DNA of 64,000 bases from Motacilla alba alba. Taxonomy: Eukaryota > Chordata > Aves > Passeriformes > Motacillidae. This document shows, piece by piece, positions 61,201 to 64,000 of this stretch; positions within the stretch are counted from its first letter, which is position 1, and every line of letters begins with the position of its first letter. The notes below the pieces were generated by a model. The model was not told where the DNA came from. It made no database searches and saw only the letters and a program-made list of their open reading frames with translations. The stretch spans positions 47,011,652-47,075,651 of the forward strand of contig NC_052017.1 in NCBI RefSeq assembly GCF_015832195.1, given 5' to 3'. Both the position numbers and the translations under genes were made by a program.

Positions 61201-64000
61201 CCAGTCTAAAGTTAGAACCTTATTAACTTTCATGGCAAAGCACTTGCAGAGCTATATTTGTAGGGATCTAGAAAATCTATTTTTGTTTATGTTTTCAAAT
61301 CTGTTTAATTAACTTGGTGAAGCTAACAAATAAAGCAACATGCTGCAGCTATCCTGAAAGTCTTCCCTTCGCTTCCAAGATCCGTGGGTTCATGTCTTTC
61401 AGAAATGTGAACTTATTCAAATCTTTTCACAATTTCCCCCACTTTTTTTTTATATTTCCATTCCTTTCTCACAGGTGTCAGAATACAATGACAGCTTTGA
61501 TCTTACTGGAGATAACTGTATGTGGGTAGATTCTTTTTCTTGAAATGCAGACTGGGAGTGGATCCAGAGGTCAAGCCAGAAGGTTACCTATATTTGAAAA
61601 CCACACTTACAGAAAATCCCTTTGTGTGGCTTCTAATATGCTTCTGGATGTGTGTCTTGAAATACCTAGCTTTGAATGCTGCTCTCTGTATCACCATGTT
61701 CCAAGTCTTAAGAAAACTGAAGTTCAAAGAGAAGGGAAGACTAAGAGAGTTGGGTTTGTAACTATGGAACAAGCACTTTCTTCGCCACATCAAAAAGCTC
61801 TGATAAAAGCAGTCCAGTGATTCAGGATAAGAGCATATTATTTGATGTATTAATTTGACAGTGGGTTAGCATCAGTAAGAAGATCTCCTTTTTCACCCCA
61901 TTACAAGATTGCTTTTGTGCATTACAGAGGAGTTTAAAACACCCAAGATAGAGCTAATCAAAGTTCTAGTTTAAATGAAGGTCATGCATGTCCTCTGAGG
62001 TCTGATTTTCACATACTTTTTTGAAACCGCTTAATTCCTAGGTAGCAAAACCTGCTAGCATTTTGTGAAGTCCACAAAAAATGGATCTGCGCTCTGCAGA
62101 CTTTTGAAAATGCTGACGGTTTATTGCAACATGTATGGATTCTGCAAGTAACCAAAACCAAGGATGCATAACTGAATGAATAATTTCATATTCAGAGTGA
62201 ATGTCATGACCCTTACTGTACTCAAACTTCATTTAATTTGGGTGAGGTATGTATGCAGACAATGCTACACTGGGAAGTGTAAGTATGGAACACAAAACAC
62301 TTTCAAGTTACACGGCCTCTGATAAAGAACTTAAAATTGAATCTCTCTGACACAAAGTCAATGTTTCTTCCCTTCATTATGCTTGTCCCAACAGAGGCAT
62401 GTGTGTGTAAGGAGGGCTGTAGTTCCTAATGATGGGGAATGTGGGGTGTGTGAGCATTTTCTTAACAGATACTTCAAGAGAAGGAAGTACCAGCGATATG
62501 ATCTCAAGTAAAAGGGAGTTAATAAAAACTTCTGCTTGTGGCCATCAGTGCTGCTATCCCAACTTTTCTTTTCTGGAGAAGCAGCAGATGGAGGGGGGGG
62601 GCATGATTTCATTAAAGTGTTCTAGTTTTCTGGAAGATATCAAGTCAAAATGTAGAGAGAATATACAGTTTTTTTTCTTTTACATTTTTGCATCGGAGAA
62701 CAGTAAAAAGCAGTGGGTTTTAGTTGTGGGTTTTTGAAGAGACAAAATAAGTGAGATCCATAAGAGCAGCATACTTGGATGGGGAAAGACGTGTTTCCAG
62801 GAGCCTGTGCTGGGCTGAACTCTAGCTTCAAATGATAATATCCATGAGGTAGTGGCACATGATTCCTCTTTACGAGAGTAGTCCTGAACCCCTGCCAAAA
62901 ATCCCTCTATATGCCACTTAGTGCTTCAAGACAAGAAGGATAATGACAGGTCTGTAAAATCTGCTGGAATTGACAGTTCTTATTGTTCTGAAAAGTTTTC
63001 GTGACGCACAGGAATTTTCAGATTAGCACTGCACAATGTTGAACAAAATGGGTGTCAAGCAAATCAATGGGCTTTTCACAATTCACAAGTCCATGTTTCA
63101 CTGCTGTTCCATTTTTATTCTGTGCTTGGTCTTGCTTTGTTGTGTGCATGTGCCATTGGAGATGCGAGTGTGTATGCTCTGAACAGGGAGCAAGAGTTTT
63201 CCGTGGCATGGTGCTCCATGTAAACCAAGGTTTAGCATGGAGAAGGTTTTTCTAATAAAAAAGTGTTGTTGTTTTTTTTTTTTTTCAGACACAAAAATAG
63301 GAAACTGTTTATATTTGTGTGGTTAGTCTTACTTGGAGTTACAACTGTCTTCAATTCATTTGGAGGTGAACATATAGAGCCACCTTTTTTACACCCATGT
63401 GTAAAAATTTGTGCCAACTCACTAGAATAGTGGGGTGAAAACCATATACGACTGAGGCAAAACTGAAGACTGTGGCTCTAGCATCTGTTTACCTAGAACG
63501 TGAATGACCACCAGGTTTTTTGTAACTGAAGGAGAGTTAAGAACCAGGGAAATAATGAAATATTCAAATTTAATATCTCTCGACACATCCAAAGCTCAGA
63601 TCAGAATTTCTGCTCTATGCTTCCAGTATAGACTGACATATGGGTATAAGGCTTTACAAGCAGATAAAAGATAACTCATTAAGCTTAAAGCCCATAGAAA
63701 CAAAACAAAACCTTTGGAATGCCTATTCCATTTCAGTTTTCAATTTACCATCATTGAGGCAAATAGAAAGAAAAAAAATAACCTGCTGCCTTTGTGAAAA
63801 TCTCACTCTTCCAAGAAAAATATAAGCATAAGACTGAAGATCAGATCAATGCCTGGTGGCATCTCGTGTAAGTCAATGGAGCTATGCCAATTTGGTCTGG
63901 CACCAAGCATTTTAGAAGACATATGAGCCCATCAAACCAAGTGTTTTCCAATGCAACCAATTAAAGCTACCCCAAGATAGCATTTTTTTCAGCTTCTGCA
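61201..64000. other. Intronic DNA at the right edge
   Basis: It holds only short low-complexity runs, such as a G run near 62590-62600 and a T run near 63270-63285. The upstream ELMO1 exon has not been reached by the window end. Confidence 0.75.

Larger units (their letters stand above)
14390..64000 (-). other. ELMO1: Large ELMO1 intron upstream of exon A (at least 49.6 kb, open at the window edge)
   Basis: I searched the minus strand for the preceding ELMO1 exon sequences (family segments such as FHPMFFTHDRSFEEFF and LLNKTWKEMRATSEDFNK) and found none. The whole remainder of the window is therefore one intron. Very large introns are usual for ELMO1, whose human gene is recalled to span roughly 600 kb. 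The repeats and candidate regulatory segments inside it are listed separately. Between them the DNA is unremarkable AT-rich sequence. Confidence 0.85.

Noticed and set aside
1..64000. CRISPR arrays, operons, prophage or other prokaryotic systems
   Set aside because: The introns, CR1 repeats and ELMO1 exons show vertebrate nuclear DNA. No regularly spaced repeat array with unique spacers is present.
1..64000. tRNA, rRNA or known snRNA genes
   Set aside because: No cloverleaf B-box motifs or recognisable structured RNA sequence were seen by eye. A covariance-model scan was not possible.

Overview
The window is vertebrate nuclear DNA, almost certainly from a bird. It is AT-rich, depleted in CpG, and carries several degraded 3' ends of the avian LINE family CR1. 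One LTR-like segment resembles songbird endogenous-retrovirus LTRs, so a passerine is likely, but that rests on recalled similarity only. There are no bacterial, phage or CRISPR features.

The only gene I can prove is ELMO1 (engulfment and cell motility 1, a partner of DOCK-family Rac exchange factors). It lies on the minus strand, and the window is an internal slice of it. Three coding exons with matching splice sites and phases are present, in transcription order: 14389-14226 (164 bp), 8621-8509 (113 bp) and 585-478 (108 bp). Joined, they encode about 128 residues, from the end of the ELMO domain through the linker helix into the first half of the PH domain (about residues 480-608 in human numbering, recalled). 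Upstream exons lie beyond 64000 and downstream exons lie before position 1. The introns are 7,923 bp, 5,604 bp and at least 49.6 kb.

The long upstream intron (14390-64000) holds the most interesting feature. At about 26340-26760 there is an isolated CpG-rich block with a GC box, a TATA-like element and a possible splice donor, all on the ELMO1 strand. The next exon downstream opens with the Met codon where, from memory, the human short ELMO1 isoform (about 247 aa) starts. I infer that this block is an alternative internal promoter for a short, PH-domain-containing ELMO1.

The rest of the intron contains CR1 relics (14.7, 17.9, 46.5 and 47.5 kb), an LTR-like segment (60.7-61.2 kb), a 250-bp GGAGA array (52.7 kb), G-quadruplex motifs (19.1 and 50.4 kb), simple repeats, and several enhancer-like or conserved-looking segments (33.1-33.4, 45.1-45.3 and 48.6-49.1 kb). 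A recurring small-scale pattern is local tandem duplication of 16-34 bp. Most open reading frames in the window are chance or repeat-driven and are not annotated as genes.
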